The notes under the pieces were generated by a model. That model was not told where the DNA came from. It was given only the letters and a program-made list of their open reading frames with translations, and did not search any database. Shown here one piece after another: positions 25,301-36,830 of a stretch of 64,000 bases of DNA. The DNA is from Strongylocentrotus purpuratus (taxonomy: Eukaryota > Echinodermata > Echinoidea > Camarodonta > Strongylocentrotidae). The stretch is from positions 362,704 to 426,703 of the forward strand of contig NW_022145537.1 of the NCBI RefSeq assembly GCF_000002235.5. The letters run 5' to 3'. How positions within the stretch are numbered: position 1 is the stretch's first letter; each line of letters starts with the position of its first letter. The position numbers and the translations under genes are program-made.

Positions 25301-26502
25301 TTGAGGAGAGAAATGGACTCCAGAAGATGCTAAATCAATGTTTTTTTTAGTGTTTTCAAGTCAATCGCACTAAATCGCCTTTTCAGGTACCCACTTTTAT
25401 TTAAAGACGTTAATTAAGCATCCGGGCTATTATGAAAAATCATAAATTTGAAAGCTAAAAATAATTCTGCATCGTCTATAAATCTGGATTTGGTGCGTTT
25501 TTCGATTTGAACTGAGATCTTGAGGCAATACGTTTCCATTCACATCCAAACTTGTAAATACTTAATGATTAAGGATCCGAATCGTCAAAGAATTAATAAA
25601 ATCTAAATTTGAGTGGATGTCAAGCTTCCTTGGCAACGGAAAGCAAAATCGGTTCAGAATCGTAGTGACGTCAGACCAATAGTACGGTTTTCTACAATTA
25701 TTTGAAGCCGATTTGGCTTTTATTCTGACAAGCCGGCTTATATGCTATACAATTCCAGCTGTTAGTATTCTCATCAGTAACCTTAATCAAGAAGTTGATG
25801 TTTGTTTAGATTTCCATGTCTAGCGAATTGTCATTTATTCGACAATTATTGAATCGAAGGAGGATCGTATAGTGTGCGGTGGGCTTAATGTAATAACAAT
25901 TGTTGATGCAGTTTCTCGAGAAAGAAAGAGCTTAATTCGGTTCCGCGAGGCGTTCAGTCTAATGAAGAGGAAGAAGGGAAAAAGCCATGTTTTCACCAAA
26001 TCATAACATTGTCCATGTTTGCTTAGTGTTACTAATGGAAGGTGAATAAATAAGTAGCTTCGAAATAATCGAAACTGATTTTTCGCGCCTTTTAGAAGAG
26101 AATTAAACATTATTACTCACTCCAAAGCAATACAGTTTGCCAGGCATCAACAAGTTAACATTGAAGCAGACACTTCAAATACTTTTTTTTATAATTCTAG
26201 TGGGGTTTGTAAGGTTTATGTTTGAAGCCTTTCACCCTTTCAAGATTGTTATAAGAGATTCTGAAAGCCTTTAAATTTGTCTATGTTTGTGGAAAATCTA
26301 TTCCAAATAAGATAAAGAGTGAATAAATGACAGGGCATCAAAATAAATCAGTCCAGGGGGGGGGGGGTATCCTTGAAGGTTTTGTCTCCATCCTTTTATT
26401 CAATTTTAGGTACGCTACTGCATGGTCATGCAACTCAATCAACCTTGAGGTTTTTTTAAAGTTTTTTTTTAAAGCCTACAGGCGAAAATGTCAGTGAAAA
26501 TG

Positions 26503-26767
26503 ATCGGCGAAATTTAGAACAAATTTGAAATACCAACGAGAAATTCAATGAATTTGCCGATTGTATGAATTTTGTCGATACATTGTATCACTAATAGAAA
26601 TATCAATTTTGTAAATTGTTTTGTAACAGCGGATATCGGCGAAATTTAGAACAAAATTGAAATACCAACGAGGAATTCAATAAATTTGCCGATTGTATGA
26701 ATTTTCGATACATTATATTACTAATGGGAATATCAATTTGGTAAATTGTGGTGTAACAGCAGATATC
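26503..26767. repeat. Two tandem copies of a ~132-bp unit
   Basis: ATCGGCGAAATTTAGAACAA begins each copy, at 26503 and 26635, and the copies stay collinear to about 26767 with scattered substitutions and a small deletion. This is a single local duplication. Confidence 0.9.
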
Positions 26768-27081
26768 TAGGACTGTATAAAATTTCAACTGTATAGGCCT
26801 ACAATAAATGGAAGAATTTTCCCCAGTCAACGACCAATATACTTCATTGAATAAGGAATCTCACTTTTCACACAGTCGTGTGTCCAATTTCTTAAACATT
26901 AATAAAACCATTTCTCTGAGTATTCTGTTTTTTTGTAAATACTTCAACTGATGACAAAGGCTTGATTACTCTTTCACGATCTGCAGGAGAAAAATAACAG
27001 TCGTAAAAGCTTTCGAAAAATCAACCTAAGGCAATTTCAACTGCCTTCTCAATCACATTTTGAAGTTTTCCTGCATTACAA

Positions 27082-27290
27082 TGATGGTTTGATGGTTTCT
27101 TTTACCTGACTGCTAAGAAGCATGGGTATGCTAGTAAGTAAGCAATCTGGGGACTGACGGCTTTAAGTCTTCTCCGAGGGGACTAGGTAACGAGGATTAA
27201 TGACTTCCCGTAGGGCACCGGCAAATACAATTGGTTCGAACCCGGGTCCACAAACAAGACCACTGCTCTTTCACTGGGCCATCTCCCCTC
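27082..27290 (-). mobile_element. tRNA-like SINE, minus orientation
   Basis: Read on the minus strand, GGGGAGA is followed by an A-box-like TGGCCCAGTGA (27281-27271) and, 28 bases on, a B-box GGTTCGAACC (27242-27233). This is the spacing of a pol III internal promoter. A ~130-bp unrelated body follows and ends in a short ACCATCAA-type repeat near 27085. The T-stem is not fully complementary, so this is a tRNA-derived SINE rather than a functional tRNA gene. It lies in the same orientation as the receptor. Confidence 0.6.
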
Positions 27291-27705
27291 TTAATCCTAC
27301 ATTACCCGACATGATTTCTGTGAAATCTAAATGAGGTATTGAAATTGTCTGTGTGTTGTTTTCTTGAATGTCTATGCGATCAAGGTTATCCAAGTTTAAT
27401 CTCTATAAGGCCACATGCACACTACTGTTATAGTGCTTTGTACACGCGAGCGCGCTATCGATTGGCTGCTTAATTCACGCAAGCGAGTCACAGCTTAGTT
27501 GCTTTATGCATGCATGCTCGCATTTGTAATAGCAGTCATTGTTCATGCTCATTGTACTTGAGAGTACTTCGCACCGGTTAATGATGGCACCATCAGATTA
27601 TCTCAAAATAAACTCGGCACAGGGGGGATATGTGGTTTGGCACAATGGGGATTAGCCCTGTGGCACTGGACTGTATTCATTATGGGAGGATGTATATATA
27701 CTTAC

Positions 27706-27786
27706 ACTTTAAGAAGAACTTGTGATTCATCCACAGTCCAGGAGATCAAATTTGGGACAGCATCCAGGTTGCATCGTGTAATTTGT
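27706..27786 (-). CDS. TSHR-like: LRR exon (fourth), 81 bp
   Basis: The acceptor is GCGACTTCAG and the donor GTAAGT at 27705. It encodes QITRCNLDAVPNLISW and continues to a split Val codon (VLLKV). At 27 residues it is the longest LRR exon, three residues above the usual. It corresponds to the irregular repeat in the middle of the vertebrate receptor solenoid. Confidence 0.9.
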
Positions 27787-28186
27787 CTGAAGTCGCAAGA
27801 AGAAACAAAATAACGATTTTTAAAAGATGATTGGTTCTACAAATTCTAGGACTACTTGTAGCATTGAAGAGAAATATACTTAAGTTTGTTTTGTCCGAGT
27901 ATTAAGTTCAGCTTTGTGTTCTTTTTTGTAGTTTACTCAAGATGGAAAGCTCCAGGATGTTTTTTCATCAATAGGATATCAGGAGATTCTATGATGGGTA
28001 GGCTCATAATGAAAAAGTTGGTTTAATTGAAGCAGAACAACTTAAGTACATATAACACTGGAGCTATCTCAAGCTGTCTAAACATTTGAAGAAAAAAAAC
28101 ACTCTTAATTTGGTATGAAAGCGAGGATAGATTGCAGTATATACTGGCGGTTTTATTTATTTATTTATTTTTCATTTCTTCATTTA

Positions 28187-28217
<31 letters not shown>

Positions 28218-29261
28218 CTTTTCTTTTTCTTTATTTCTTAATTTTTTTGAGGGGGGGGGGTCGTGCCCCCATTAAACCATATTTATAATTTCGTAAGTAC
28301 AATACATACACTAATTCGCCTGTCAGCGATCTTTCGGCGACCCCCCCCCCGCCCCTCCGCCACTTACGGAATCTCTGATCTAAAATACATTACATCACAT
28401 TACATTACACTACAAATAAATTAATAAATTAAGTAATTAATACCCTCCTTTCAAGATTCTGACATATTTTTCATCCACAAAAATCTTTCTCAGGATAGTA
28501 AAAGTTAGTTTAAAACACTTCCCACGACAAGTGTAATAAACATGACTTATATTAATCTTAGTTAATATGTCTTTTTGTGAGTGGGTGAACACCTAGGTCG
28601 GTTTAAGGACAATTTTGTGAAAACTAAGAAGCTGTTGATTTCCAGGGGCAAACACTAGCAGGAGCTTTTAATAGGTCAATTCACAATTTGGTAAATTCTT
28701 TTGGGAAAAAGAATCTCACTCTAATGTAATTATATTACTTTTCCCCCACGAACAACTACAATAACTAATCTTATCAAATTACGCAAGGAGAGGGGTTTTT
28801 GCTATCGGAGCTATCTCATACTATCCCAAAGAGACAACCAGGAAGTATATAATACGATCTTGTCCGCGATAAAAAATGGACCAATGATTTAAAAGAGCTT
28901 GCAGGATGGAAATAGCCAAGGATTTCATACTGAGAAAACAAATTAGGTTAATTGAACGAAATCCATTTTTGGAATATTTGGTTGCAACATAAATCTAGGG
29001 GGAAATTCAGAAAAATTGGTTTTTAAAGCGATGAAGAGGAGAAAGTTACATATAAGCAACACATGTTGTTTATTCTAAAATAAGACTGCACTGCCCCCGC
29101 TCTTAAATTTGGCGCATAACAAACTTATATTTTGTTCTTTTTTTTAAACATAACGGTCAATACTTTTTTTATTTTGGTATAATGAAGTAATGTTATCCGA
29201 AACTCCTCCCCTCCTGATCTCCAATACAATGAGAAATAACTGACAATATACATGTACTTAC
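27787..29261. other. 1.5-kb receptor intron with AT, poly-G and ACATT-rich stretches
   Basis: Holds TTTA and TA microsatellites at about 28150-28210, a poly-G (about 28251-28260) and a poly-C (about 28340-28350) that could pair, and short TACATTACA repeats near 28385-28415. No exon is recognised. Confidence 0.7.
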
Positions 29262-29333
29262 AGTTGGGTGAGACGTGGCAATTCTCCGAAAATGTTGGGT
29301 AACGGCATCTGAAGCGGAAGATTTTCTAATTCT
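29262..29333 (-). CDS. TSHR-like: LRR exon (third), 72 bp
   Basis: The acceptor is TTCTCTCCCTAG and the donor GTAAGT at 29261. It encodes ELENLPLQMPLPNIFGELPR and then LTQ plus a split Leu codon, an LRR with the L-P-x-x-F-x-x-L-x-x-L framework. Confidence 0.92.
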
Positions 29334-29413
29334 CTAGGGAGAGAAAAAACGACAAGGAAAAATAATTACATCAAAATTACACGAGAAAAGAGAGGTGAAC
29401 GATTGCGTACGAG

Positions 29414-29482
29414 GAAATAGAAAGAAAGAGAGAGAGAGAGAGAGAAAGAGGGAGAGAGAGTGTGTGAGAGAGAGAGAGAGAG

Positions 29483-29528
<46 letters not shown>

Positions 29529-29631
29529 TGCGTAGATGTGTAGGATGATGAGATCTAGAAAAAAAAGGCAGATGATAAAACGTGAGACAGGGACAGAACT
29601 ATAACGAATGAATGAAAGAGAAAAAAGAGAG

Positions 29632-29701
<70 letters not shown>
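29414..29701. repeat. (GA)n / (CT)n microsatellite blocks in a short intron
   Basis: Two GA-rich blocks (about 29425-29525 and 29625-29700) fill most of the 417-bp intron. On the receptor's sense strand they are polypyrimidine and lie between a donor and the acceptor at 29334. The Ser/Leu-only open frame on the minus strand is an artefact. Confidence 0.95.
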
Positions 29702-29705
<4 letters not shown>

Positions 29706-29750
29706 ACCAGATCTCATCTATATCATTAAACCTGAACGAACAACACTTAC

Positions 29751-29822
29751 ATCAAGATGAGTTGACTTTTGGAAAATGCCCCTTCCTCGATGACCGTCAG
29801 TTTCTCACTGTTTCTAATGGAT
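29751..29822 (-). CDS. TSHR-like: LRR exon (second), 72 bp
   Basis: The acceptor is TTCTATACAG and the donor GTAAGT at 29750. It encodes SIRNSEKLTVIEEGAFSKSQ and then LIL plus a split Ile codon. The N-x-x-L-x-V-I-E-x-x-A-F pattern matches the second LRR of vertebrate glycoprotein hormone receptors. Confidence 0.93.
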
Positions 29823-30253
29823 CTGTATAGAATATAATTCATTAAAAATAAAATGCGGAATTGAAGGTAAAGCCATTCCATACAATTTCACAAGGAAGAA
29901 AAGTAAGCTCATGAATTTCATTTTATGAACGAAAGAATATCAAAATTTACACAAGAAAGATCTTAACTCGCTTGGTTTATCATTTACGACATGGGTTATC
30001 AACGTTAGACATGTTTATTACTTGTATGCATATGCCCACTTTTTGAACAAACGTTTGCCTTGATAACTGTAAAACTGGTTGCGGTTTGTCAGACAAAGTT
30101 GATTCCTTTCTATTAATATGAAGCTGTGGTGCATAGCCGATTAATTGAATAAATAGTAACTACGATTTCTGGAGAACATGAATTTGAAATACATCAGTAA
30201 ACAGGGCAGTGTTTCACGAAACAGCGTTTTCACTGTGAGGAGTTGTCATTATG

Positions 30254-30470
30254 CAGTTGTCCTAGGGGCAGTTGTCTGGACGACAATTGTCGTAGAAGGT
30301 TGCTGTCCTAGGATAGGGGCAGTTGTCTGGACGACAATTGTCTTAGAGGGTTGCTGTCCTAGGATAGGGGCAGTTGTCTGGACGCCAATTGTCGTAGAGG
30401 GTTGCTGTCTTAGGATAGGGGCAGTTGTCTGGACGACAATTGTCGCAGAGGGTTGCTGTCCTAGGATGAT
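30254..30470. repeat. 51-bp minisatellite, ~4 copies
   Basis: GGGGCAGTTGTCTGGACG starts copies at 30265, 30316, 30367 and 30418. Each unit carries ACGACAATTGTCGT or a one-base variant, a near-perfect 14-base palindrome, and CCTAGGAT. Because 51 is a multiple of three, a 17-residue repeat stays open on both strands. It sits in a receptor intron and I see no gene signals around it. Confidence 0.92.
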
Positions 30471-31255
30471 AACAATTCAAGGGGATCCATCCTGATATGA
30501 TCATACGGCAGATTGAGTCATTCGGGTTTGAATGCCACAGGTTTTCGACGTGATAGTCAAAGACCGCATGCATACAAAAGTAGTTGTTTGAGAGCTCAAC
30601 GTTGGTGTTATTTTATATTATTAAAAACTAATATAGAAACTCATCGAAAATTATGGACCGAAAGTAACAACAATTGGAAGAGTGGTGACTCTTTCTCTTA
30701 CTATACATTCAACTTTTATTCAGTCCACATTGTTCTGTTTTCTTTATCCAAGTTTACTGAATTTATTACTGAAAAAAATCGATTCTCCGAAGCGTATACA
30801 ACCTTGGAAATTGACGTTCCTATTTGAGCGTGTTTAGAGACGAAATCCCTTTTCCTCTTTTTTTCTCCGGCATGAAAAGAAGGAGCTATCGATTTCAAAA
30901 TGTAACACATCTGTTCGTGCGACACTCAGGTATTTCATATTGGTGATACGAACAAAAAGAAAATAGTCATTTTCATTTGACAGCGCTTTTTTCAAGTCAA
31001 TATTTGATATTGCTTAAATGAATTAGAATTTAAAAGAAACATGATCGCAGAGACTATCAAAAATCAACCTCAGGCGATTTCAATATAGCCTCGTAAATCA
31101 TCTATTGATATGTGCGAAAATTAGAATAAGATATTATTTCATCCGGATGTTCTTTCTATTGGATACGCAACAGGATACTGAATTTACCCTCGAGTTGATT
31201 TCTCAAATATCTTTGCGATTGGCTTTTAGAGTAAATTTCTTTATCTTGTACTCAC

Positions 31256-31327
31256 ATTGTTTTCAGCACAGGAAAATACAGGAAATCCGTCTTCAGGATG
31301 ACTTCAATGTCTGTATAATCGATGTAC
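31256..31327 (-). CDS. TSHR-like: LRR exon (first), 72 bp
   Basis: The acceptor is GTATCTTTCAG and the donor GTGAGT at 31255. It encodes YIDYTDIEVILKTDFLYFPV and then LKT plus a split Ile codon. It aligns with the first LRR exon of FSHR/TSHR, so only the LRRNT and signal-peptide part should lie upstream. Confidence 0.9.
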
Positions 31328-31746
31328 CTGAAAGATACAACAGAATAGGGTAAGGTCAGTAAGGACGGAAAATGATAAAGTATTATGACTACTTCAATGA
31401 ATTATCGAGATAATTACGAATTTTTATCTTAAAATCATGATAATGAACATATAGTAAACAACAGTACGGTCTTTGTAATAATCAGTGTAGTTCTAAAATA
31501 GTGTAACGAAAATACAAGATATGTGAAAGAAAAGGTGAAAAGGAGAGGACAAAAACCAAGGAGAGTGAGGAGAACAAAAACAGGAAGATGCGAGTGAAAA
31601 ATTTAAATACTGACTAAATGTAGAAGTGATACGCCCAAAAGATAAAAACAAATGTATAGAAAATGTAATCATTAAATGCTAACACGAGCCAGTGACGTTG
31701 TGTTGGCCCAGCCATTCGAGAGGACAAGGCTATAAAGAAGTCGGAC

Positions 31747-31779
<33 letters not shown>

Positions 31780-33264
31780 TATCACATTTTCACAACGTCT
31801 TTCCCTTCTCTCTTCTTTCTATCCCTATCTCTCTCCCTCTCTCTGTATCCCTCTCTTTCTTGAGGGGGGAGGGGGGGGGGGGTGTCGTGTTCTTCCTGTT
31901 GCTACTCCACTGACAACAGCGCTGTTATTTTGCTTGCGAATGACGATTAGTACATGTATATTACGAAATAGTGACGCACAAACACAAATACAGAAACAGA
32001 AAAATAGTGATTCAACAGATGGATTGAAAAGGATTCGGGGACAAAAACATATATTATCATTGCCAAAAGCAAGGTAGGTATAACAGAAAAAGTACTGAGG
32101 AGCAATTTATAATAGAAAAAAGGAACATATTTCATAAGAATATTATACAAACTTAAAATATGTTTAGGAAATCACAGTGCATAAGGAAATTAGAATAGAG
32201 CTTGTTTATTACAGAATGACAACAACAACAAAACTACTCCATTATTAGTAATTATTGATGCGTCATTTTTCACATCGAACATGGTTTAAACGTAAAGTTT
32301 TCTCAACGATTGTATACTTAACACGTTCTGTTTAATTGTGTTTATTTATCTTTGTGTAAACAAAATATAAGGATTATATAAGTATATTTTGAAAGGACGA
32401 AACAAAAGAAATGGCATTCTTGAGTTCATAACTCTCTTCGTGATTTCTCATAAAACAACAAACTATAGTATATCCTATACAGAAGAGAAAGAGAGCAATA
32501 AAAAAACCACAGAGGATTACAGAAAGGAAGATATGAACGACCAAGAATCAATGGAGACAGGCTCTATCTCTATTGTGTATTCGTCGCTTTGGTGTTATAG
32601 TATTTTCCTTATAGCTTTAGGATTGTCCATGGTGAGTTTCTCTCAATTTCCTTTCCTATGTTAGCACCTTCCTCCCCTTCTGGTGTAGTCAACGTGGTTA
32701 ATTGGACGAAAGGATTGCAAACCTATTTCACTTCTAGATATAAAGATAATTTGGAGTATTTGAAAATGTAAACAAATAATCCGTGAGCTTTTTTGTTCAC
32801 TTTATTCTCATGAGGACGAAAGTCATAACAGCAACATCACATGAAAAGGACACGATTTAATTAAAAACTATACGCTAATCATATTACTTGCATTCTTTAT
32901 TTTCCCCTCATACAATTACCCGTGTTCAGTATTATTCTTCTTGTTCATTTTTTTTTGTTGGGGGGGGGGGGGGGGGATATGATTATGCCGTAGTCAAACG
33001 GTTCACTTTTAATGATTAAAAATCACGTAATATACAATTCAATAATTCCCATTCAATAAACAACCATTCCGGGTTTTTTCTCACAATGCTACTGTGCAGC
33101 AAACAACTATTGCATGGGCATGGTGAGGGAAGTCAATTCTTCCTAGATGGATCGACACACACCAGCAAGCGCGAGACATCTTTATCAAAGAGACAAAACA
33201 TTCTTTAAAACGTCTTTCATTTCTCTGAAGAAAAAAACACTTCAATACTCCTGACTTGCAATAC
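31328..33264. other. 1.9-kb receptor intron with long poly-G tracts
   Basis: No exon is recognised. G runs occur at 31749-31771 (23 G), about 31870-31881 and about 32961-32976, and a CT-rich stretch at 31800-31860. An open frame at 32389-32664 (+) ends in a hydrophobic segment, but nothing else supports it. Confidence 0.65.
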
Positions 33265-33496
33265 CCCCCCCCCTCAATTTCAAATGTCAGCTGGTATGCA
33301 GTATGACTGAGGAAGGTTCGGAAATCAGAAACATCCGCGAGGGGGCAATAGAAAACCATCTCTTCAACACAATGGTAGCGAAACATGGATCTCAGTGTTG
33401 GCTCGCTCTCGCGCCGGAGATGCTCACCATCTAGCCTTTGGACATCAGCATCCTCATCATCGTCATGTAAAATGAGATTATTCGATGTCGCTTCCG
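33265..33496 (-). CDS. TSHR-like: Probable LRRNT (N-terminal Cys) exon of the receptor; 5' end uncertain
   Basis: The minus-strand frame contains YHCVEEMVFYC followed by PLADVSDFRTFLSHTAYQLTF. This aligns residue for residue, without gaps, with the N-terminal cysteine cap of vertebrate FSHR (C-x-x-x-x-V-F-x-C ... V-x-x-x-x-x-x-L-x-x-x-A-x-x-L-x-F). A phase-2 donor (GG|GTATTG) at 33264 would join it in frame to the first LRR exon. That donor is weak, lies in a ten-G run, and adds about seven residues (TFEIEGG) compared with relatives. The 5' boundary shown uses the acceptor GCGAACAACAG; an upstream in-frame TGA near 33507 forces an acceptor or a start after it. The only internal Met precedes FRYHC, so the signal peptide must come from another exon. 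Confidence 0.6.
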
Positions 33497-33689
33497 CTGT
33501 TGTTCGCAGTCATGGTCGTGAGAGCACCTCGATATGCTTTGGAATTGGAAGAACCCCTTCCAGGTAAAAACGACTTCCCAACTGTCACAACAATTGTCGC
33601 CTCGTACCGCACGAGTCGTGTAATTACGCCACCACCGGGCATTCCTTGTCGAAAGCGACGGTTTGTTCTATACAAAAAATGACGAAGAG

Positions 33690-33697
33690 GGATTGAC

Positions 33698-33729
<32 letters not shown>

Positions 33730-33910
33730 TGAAGGGGCAATGGACGGAGAAATGAGGATGAAGAGAGATAAAGAGAGTGAGACACATGTTGCAGAAAGGG
33801 AGGAAGGGAGAAAGAGACACAGACAGACATAGAGACGGAGAATTGAGAGACACGCAGAGAAAGAAGAGAAAAGAGATAGAGGGAAAGAGAGAAAGAGAGA
33901 TAAAGAAATC
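33690..33910. repeat. GA-rich polypurine tract upstream of the LRRNT exon
   Basis: GAGAGA runs and purine-rich sequence on the + strand; polypyrimidine on the receptor sense strand. It generates Ser/Leu/Phe-rich minus-strand frames that are not genes. Confidence 0.85.
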
Positions 33911-34988
33911 CAACTCCTGTTCAAGCAGACGTTCCGATCGGATGTGCGATCAAGTGTTGTAGTTGTCTTATCCGCCGTGACTTACCAATCACAATACTAA
34001 AAGACGGTATATTATAGTCTCCTTACTCAAAGCTACGGCTAATGAAGATTCTTTGCATATACATGTATAACCATCTGTAAAGCCAGAAAGACTGTCACCT
34101 TACATCCGCCATGAAGTCAAAATTAAGAGCAAATTCCCACCCAGTTTCAAAGCTTTTTAAACGAATCTCATCAATTCATGTAATCAAATTTAAGAATCTT
34201 GATTTTGCCCGTTGAAATCAAAAGTCTGAGAGGAGAGTATGTATGCAGATAGGCAGTGGGGGAGGGGGCTAGTACCTTTCCCTTTTTTCTTGAGCCTCTC
34301 GATGCCTCTTATGTTCTTCGGCACTAGGTGAGGCAACAATGGCTGTGAGTTATAACTCGGGGGGGGGGGGGGAGAAGATATACCCCTAGTACAAGGTCAT
34401 GCACATCTAGATAATATTTCATAAAATATGAAAAAATAAGTCCATGCAAATAGGAGTTAGTAAAAGACGTAACGTGAGCCTGTCAAAAAAGTGTTCGTAA
34501 ATGATCATGCAAGCTATAGGTATTATAAACACAGTCACTTTGCATGGTATTTCTACTTCTACAGTGTTAAGTGGGGCCAAATATCTGATTTATTTTTCTT
34601 CGGAGTGTTGGGAACATTTTCAGAAAATAGATGTGTACTTATTACGTTTTAACGGTAATGCGTAACGTTCAATCCCCTTTTTTCATGAGTAACATACACC
34701 ATATATAGAAAATTTGAAATGTTGTCCACGTTTCTCTACCATCATCTCAAAACACGATGGAGCTTGTAAACGTGTTATCCGCGCGGAAAGATGACATTGA
34801 TTACGCCATCCCTGGGCCAAATAATTTCCGCATCTCAAGATCTTAAAGGATCAATTCCAAGGCCGCATGTGACGTCTGCCAATATTAGTAGCATCTGTAG
34901 AACAGACTGGAATACAGAATGAAGTCGACCTACATGGTTGGAGTTAAACTTAAAGGTAATAATTAAATTGATTTCGTGGGGGTGTGCT

Positions 34989-35221
34989 TTAACCCTAAAA
35001 AGGCAGGGCTACTTGAGGTCTAAATACGGCCAGGGGGGGGGGGGGGGTGGCCATTATACCCCCCTTCGACCTCGGCCTAGGAAGGTCCAATTAATGTGAA
35101 AATTAGCATTGTGATAAATTGAAGTATATTGCATAAGGTAGTAATGTTTAGTTTCTTTATGTTTATTTATTTATCTTTTCTTAACATTTTTATGACAATA
35201 TGCAATTTTTTTTTTTTTTTT

Positions 35222-35252
<31 letters not shown>

Positions 35253-35488
35253 GAATATACTTACACACGCACATTTGTGAGAATTACATATTTTGGTAGA
35301 CATGCGATGATATTTGTCACCTAACACCCGAACCATAGGTCTGTCCATAACAAATTTGGTATTAAAATGTGCGGGAGACATGAGGGAAAAACTCAATGAA
35401 ATTTCAGCGCCGAAGGTTCAGGGGTTTTTATGCAGCGGTAAACAAATCGACAGGGGACCATTATGGCCCCCGGCCTTATTAGGGTTGA
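34989..35488. mobile_element. 500-bp TTAA-flanked MITE with CCCTAA ends (piggyBac-like)
   Basis: The left end is TTAACCCTAAAAAGGCAGGG and the right end GGCCTTATTAGGGTTGA, an inverted repeat with the CCCTA start and TTAA target typical of piggyBac. A second copy in opposite orientation lies at 48765-49535. The outer 45 bases at the left match the other copy's right end (GGTCTAAATACGGCC against GGTCTAAGTACGGCC). The interior holds poly-G (35033-35047) and a T26-G22 run. No transposase is present. Confidence 0.82.
35206..35253 (+). repeat. T26-G22 homopolymer junction
   Basis: An uninterrupted T run (35206-35231) passes directly into an uninterrupted G run (35232-35253) inside the MITE. The exact lengths may be affected by sequencing or assembly. 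Confidence 0.9.
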
Positions 35489-36830
35489 ACTGAACTCTAG
35501 GCTTGGGTACTAAATTTGTAAAACAAAGACAAAACATTAGAATTTATAAAATTAGTGTGTATTCTTTTAAACGAAAAGAATATCGATAGATAGGTCTGGA
35601 TTGCAGAAGTAAAGAGATATGAACAATCTCTTCCCATTTAATAATTCATCGCGAAAATAAGACAAGACTCGGAGATTACCAGAAAAAATATGAAAAACAT
35701 GACTTTATCCGGCACCGCCTTATTAACGTCATTGGACTATATCAATATATCTTGTTGTTATCGCCTGTGGTTCTGTGTCTCGTAGAAAGAGTGGGACAAT
35801 GGGGAAAAAAATGAGATGAAGGAAAAAACGGAGCAGAAGAAAGAAAAGACGAGAGGCAGAGAAAAGAAAGGGGGTAGACAACATAAGAGACAATGATACA
35901 CAAATAGAGAGAGAGAGAGAGAGAGAGAGATAAAGAGAGAGAGAAAGAGAAAGAGAGAGAGAGAGAGAGAGAGACAAAGACAGCGAGTTCAGTGTAAGAT
36001 ATGAAACAGAGAAGGGGGAATACCTTCTCTATAGCTTACTTTACACCTCAGAAGCACCCCTATCAGGCCCTATCGGTGACATCTTGCTCGTCTCACTTTA
36101 CCTCCAGTCTCAATCTCACTCCTGGAGTACCCATCTTGAAAATACCTCATGAATATTCAAACACCTCTCCTCCAAGCCCGATCAACCGTCCACAGGGTTT
36201 CTTGTCTTCTTCAAAAACGCCTGTTTTTTTTTGGTCGGGGTCGAGAATGGGCTAAGAGGTTTTCTCAAGAAAAGACGAAAAAGACAGTCGAACATAAAGA
36301 TACACAGCAAACGAAGTGATCCAGGGAGACAGACAGAGACAAATCTTGATAAAACCGATAAAAAACCAACGAACATGGAGGTGAAAAGAAAGAAACAAAT
36401 AATTGCGGATTGAACTACTCAAAAACAGTTTGACAATTCACAATAGACAAGCCCATTATCATTAAGCGCTATTTAAAAGCTGAATATTATTATTATTATC
36501 ATGATCATACATGTGTCAAATGAAGTTGCAAAGAAGAATGCCAATTGTCTTATTTGAAAAGCTAGAATAGAAGAGAACTGGACGTGTAGTTTGACCGATT
36601 ACAAAAGCCGCAGACGGATACCGCGATGGTTGCCATGGCAAATAGTATCGAGTTGGAGGATATCGGTGCTTTTGGATGACTTTCGTTCGGATCTGTGTCG
36701 CCTGCGCCAAAATGTCAAGTGGGCTTTCTTGAGAATCTCGCTACACATGTTTGTTGAAACTTCCCCAAAGGGTTTGATCAACAACTGCATGTACAGTATG
36801 TGTTTCCGTCTTCCCCTCTTGCTTATCCAT
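35489..36830. other. Non-coding with (GA)n at about 35905-35975
   Basis: No gene supported. A GA microsatellite with minor interruptions is the only recognised feature; small frames around it lack any family resemblance. Confidence 0.6.

Larger units (their letters stand above)
22376..27705. other. 5.3-kb receptor intron
   Basis: No exon is needed here: the flanking LRR exons join in frame and in register. Contents recognised are poly-G runs (about 23948 and 26357), a fragment starting GCGGATCCAG near 24152, a 132-bp tandem duplication (26503-26767) and a SINE (27082-27290). The rest is AT-rich and unassigned. Confidence 0.75.
17040..33496 (-). other. TSHR-like: Gene: type A LRR G-protein-coupled receptor (glycoprotein hormone receptor family)
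   Basis: This entry gathers the exons listed separately. Reading the minus strand, exons at 33496-33265 (probable), 31327-31256, 29822-29751, 29333-29262, 27786-27706, 22375-22307, 20274-20206, 19826-19755 and 19374-17040 join into one frame. Every confirmed junction is phase 2 with AG acceptors and GTAAGT or GTGAGT donors. Uniform phase-2, 69-81-bp LRR exons are the hallmark of the FSHR/LHCGR/TSHR and LGR family. In vertebrates these receptors bind FSH, LH/CG or TSH; invertebrate members are thought to bind GPA2/GPB5 (thyrostimulin-like) and signal mainly through Gs-cAMP at the plasma membrane. Ligand identity here is inference. Introns range from 379 to 5,330 bp and hold MITEs, a SINE and minisatellites. 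The signal-peptide exon is not secured. Confidence 0.92.

Noticed and set aside
27233..27290. Functional tRNA gene
   Set aside because: A and B boxes are present but the T-stem does not pair properly, and a SINE-like body and tail follow.
30178..30495. 105-codon frame with a 17-residue repeat
   Set aside because: Produced by the 51-bp minisatellite in an intron; no flanking gene structure.
32389..32664. 91-codon plus-strand frame with a hydrophobic end
   Set aside because: Lies in a receptor intron, antisense to it, with no recognisable family or splice context.
36182..36376. Hydrophobic minus-strand frame as receptor signal-peptide exon
   Set aside because: Several hydrophobic stretches, but no convincing donor in the needed phase.
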